A DNA stretch of 9,263 bases from Schaalia odontolytica (lineage in GTDB: Bacteria; Actinomycetota; Actinomycetes; Actinomycetales; Actinomycetaceae): the NCBI GenBank assembly GCA_958415245.1, contig CATYYP010000054.1, forward strand, positions 1 to 9,263, written 5' to 3'. The notes under the pieces are model-generated. The model did not search any database. It worked only from the letters and a program-made list of their open reading frames with translations, and was not told the origin of the DNA. Position 1 is the first letter of the stretch. Every line of letters begins with the position of its first letter. A program made the position numbers and the translations under genes. Positions 7,676-9,263 of the stretch are shown here, in pieces.

Positions 7676-8977
7676 ATGCATGCGACCCACTGGGGAGGGC
7701 CCGGCGAGGACTATCGCCTCAGCAAGATCAGCAGCGCCACCATCGACTCCACCGATGGCGTCTCAGCACCGGCCCCCGACGATGCCGCTCCCGTCTGGCA
7801 GCCTCCCAAGGCCGCGCACTCCTTCCCCTGGTTCGAGGTCGTCATGACGACGATCGGCGTGCTGGGGACCATCGGAATCATCGTCTACGGTCTGGCACCC
7901 GAGTCTTCGAGCGTGACGTCCTTCGTGAAGACGACGCTGCTGTCCCTGGTTGCCCTCGTGATCGTCGTCGGCTTCCTCCAGCGGATCGATCGCTGGGAGC
8001 CAGAACCCTGGACGACGAAGCTCGCGATGTTTCTGTGGGGCGGGGGCGTGGCAACGCTGTCGGCGATGATCATGAATACTGCACTGGGCGAGGACATTGC
8101 CGCCACAATCGGTGACTTCGAACGTGCGGAGGCCCTCGCCGCGTCATTCATCGCGCCCCTCGTTGAGGAGACTCTCAAGGGCATCGGCGTTCTCATCATC
8201 GTCGTTGTGCGCCGCAACTCCATCAACTCGGTGCTCGACGGTGTCGTGTACGCGGGATTCTCGGCTGCAGGGTTCCTTTTCTTCGAGGACATCCTGTACT
8301 TCCTGCGCACCGAAGGACAAGGAACAAAGACCCTCGTCCTGGTATTCGTCGTTCGTGCCCTGCTGGGCCCCTTCCTGCACGTGATGGCCACCTCGATGAC
8401 GGGCATCGGATTGGCGCTCGCCCTCCTCAAGTTCAAGCGGGGCTGGTCGAAGACCGCTATCGTCATCGTCTTCTGGTTCTTCGCGATGCTCATTCACTTC
8501 GTGTGGAATGGAAGTGCCGCATTAACCGGATCTGGAATGGCCTTCATTGCCATGTATCTCGTCGTGGGTATTCCTGGGTTCGTCCTCTGGTCGATTCTGC
8601 TGCTGCGAGCTGCGCGCCGGGAGGCTCTCCACATTCGCGATGGCCTCGTCCCGTACGTGCGCACCGGATGGATCCTTCCCGGCGAAGTCTCGATGGCGAC
8701 TGATCGTCGCGCGCGTAAAGCCGCCTTCAAGTGGGCTGCCCAGGGTGGTCGGGATGCGAAGCGTGCCATGCGAGCCTTCTTGTCCGACCTGGCCTCCCTC
8801 GGCCTCGACCAGCGCCTCATGGCTCGCCACGGCGCCGATCCCTCGCGCATCGAAAATGATCGTCAGATGCTGGCTGATGCCGTTGAAAAGCGCCGTGAAT
8901 TCCTGCGACTCACCTCTATCGCGGAGCAGCAAAAGGATGTCACGAACGCCGTCGCAGGTCGTGCGCACGTCGCCTGA
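7676..8977 (+). CDS. PrsW-family intramembrane metalloprotease with C-terminal cytosolic extension
   Basis: This 433-residue protein has about eight membrane helices between residues 54 and 310. The conserved PrsW motifs are present: EExxK (E164, E165, K168), FFEDILYF with E204, R227 with H235 (RALLGPFLH), and HFVWN (H274, W277, N278). B. subtilis PrsW cuts the anti-sigma factor RsiW within or near the membrane. Where the family usually has ENxxY the second motif here reads EDILY. A soluble N-terminus of about 50 residues is Pro/Ala/Asp-rich. A basic, helical C-terminal region of about 120 residues (311-433) follows the last helix; similar tails occur in other actinobacterial PrsW proteins. 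The start at 7676 has GAGG (7664-7667) eight bases upstream and begins one base after the previous stop; the in-frame ATG at 7610 would run 65 bases into the preceding gene and is rejected. No anti-sigma gene is nearby. Confidence 0.88.
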   Translation: MHATHWGGPGEDYRLSKISSATIDSTDGVSAPAPDDAAPVWQPPKAAHSFPWFEVVMTTIGVLGTIGIIVYGLAPESSSVTSFVKTTLLSLVALVIVVGFLQRIDRWEPEPWTTKLAMFLWGGGVATLSAMIMNTALGEDIAATIGDFERAEALAASFIAPLVEETLKGIGVLIIVVVRRNSINSVLDGVVYAGFSAAGFLFFEDILYFLRTEGQGTKTLVLVFVVRALLGPFLHVMATSMTGIGLALALLKFKRGWSKTAIVIVFWFFAMLIHFVWNGSAALTGSGMAFIAMYLVVGIPGFVLWSILLLRAARREALHIRDGLVPYVRTGWILPGEVSMATDRRARKAAFKWAAQGGRDAKRAMRAFLSDLASLGLDQRLMARHGADPSRIENDRQMLADAVEKRREFLRLTSIAEQQKDVTNAVAGRAHVA

Positions 8978-9093
8978 CACGTTGCACTGAACAGGGGTAA
9001 TGGGGCGGAACCGAGTCAACGAGGCGAGATCGAGTTTCTCGGCGGCTCCCGCTACGGTGTCTGTTGCATGAGCGCTTTCTCACGGCCGTTCCA

Positions 9094-9142
9094 TCGCCCC
9101 CTCATAGGTGATGCATAGGAACAGCGGGCATGATGGGGGCGA
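9094..9142. promoter_or_regulatory. long inverted repeat/hairpin just upstream of a ribosome binding site
   Basis: TCGCCCCCTCAT (9094-9105) is matched by ATGATGGGGGCGA (9130-9142): twelve paired bases with one unpaired T at 9134, and a 24-base loop that contains the palindrome ATGCAT and half of a CATAGG direct repeat (9103-9108 and 9114-9119). The right arm ends three bases before the AAAGGA binding site of the next gene. No T-run follows, so it is not a standard terminator. A protein operator or an RNA hairpin that controls translation of the downstream membrane protein is more plausible. It is the only strong symmetrical element in the 180-base gap at 8978-9157. Confidence 0.5.
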
Positions 9143-9145
9143 CAG

Positions 9146-9151
9146 AAAGGA
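9146..9151 (+). promoter_or_regulatory. ribosome binding site of the last, partial gene
   Basis: AAAGGA lies six bases before GTG 9158. It favours this start over an in-frame ATG at 9176, which has no binding site before it. Confidence 0.65.
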
Positions 9152-9157
9152 AATAAC

Positions 9158-9263
9158 GTGACTCATGCTGTGTCTATGCGCCCTCGTTCATGGGCGCTCG
9201 TCGTGTGCTCGCTCATCCTCATCGCAGTGAGTGTTCGAGCGGCTATCTATGAATTGACGGTCG
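9158..9263 (+). CDS. N-terminal start of a membrane protein, possibly an MFS transporter (runs off window)
   Basis: Thirty-five codons are visible from a GTG preceded by AAAGGA. The peptide begins with MTHAVSMRPRSW, two positive residues followed by a hydrophobic helix (about 13-26), then VRAAIYELTV. This could be the first helix of a transporter or an uncleaved signal anchor. The helix followed by Arg and a short loop is reminiscent of the first helix of CynX/NimT-type major facilitator transporters, but so little is visible that the family is a guess. It lies 180 bases after the protease gene behind its own regulatory-looking hairpin, so it is probably a separate transcription unit. Confidence 0.6.
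   Translation, partial: MTHAVSMRPRSWALVVCSLILIAVSVRAAIYELTV

Noticed and set aside
9026..9042. CGAGA/TCTCG short inverted repeat in the last gap as a terminator or operator
   Set aside because: Five pairs with a seven-base loop and mismatched flanks is what chance gives in this composition.
9070..9083. TGAG-CGCTTT-CTCA as a LacI-type operator
   Set aside because: The central CG is off-centre relative to the LacI-family consensus and only four outer bases pair.
9094..9142. Inverted repeat read as an intrinsic terminator of the operon
   Set aside because: The loop is long (24 bases), the right arm is followed by a purine-rich ribosome binding site rather than T residues, and it lies more than 110 bases past the stop.

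Overview
The window is a stretch of high-GC actinobacterial chromosome, most likely from the Actinomyces/Schaalia group (Actinomycetaceae). This rests on codon usage with G/C in third positions, frequent GTG starts, and a gene order (thrS, HIT protein, PIP synthase, PIM acyltransferase, PimA) that matches the mycobacterial Rv2614c-Rv2610c block. A peptidoglycan-bridge gene pair lies beside it. The genus is an inference from protein character; no rRNA or tRNA is present to confirm it. All genes are on the + strand.

Left part (1-1631): the 3' end of an ATP-grasp carboxylate-amine ligase, then, after 99 bases, a complete FemX/FemAB-type aminoacyltransferase. Together they look like a cell-wall module that builds the interpeptide bridge: the ATP-grasp enzyme would attach a free (often D-) amino acid, and the Fem enzyme an aminoacyl-tRNA-borne amino acid.

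Central part (1704-8977): seven tightly packed genes that look like one operon, with a candidate promoter near 1628-1656. They are thrS (threonyl-tRNA synthetase), a HIT hydrolase/phosphorylase of the Ap4A type, pgsA (phosphatidylinositol phosphate synthase type), an LpxL/HtrB-like PIM acyltransferase (PatA type), pimA (GT4 mannosyltransferase), a single-pass membrane protein resembling LemA, and a PrsW-family intramembrane metalloprotease with a long cytosolic tail. The last six junctions are overlaps of 1-4 bases or gaps of at most 5 bases. Three products cover early phosphatidylinositol mannoside synthesis: the PI(P) lipid, the first mannose and the acyl chain. The ThrRS/HIT pair couples a known Ap4A-producing enzyme to an Ap4A-consuming family. 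The LemA-like/PrsW pair at the end is the least understood part and the best candidate for new biology.

Right part (8978-9263): a 180-base intergenic region with no convincing intrinsic terminator. It carries a near-perfect long inverted repeat (9094-9142) just ahead of a strong ribosome binding site. This leads into the first 35 codons of a membrane protein that runs off the window. No mobile elements, CRISPR arrays, tRNAs or rRNAs are visible.
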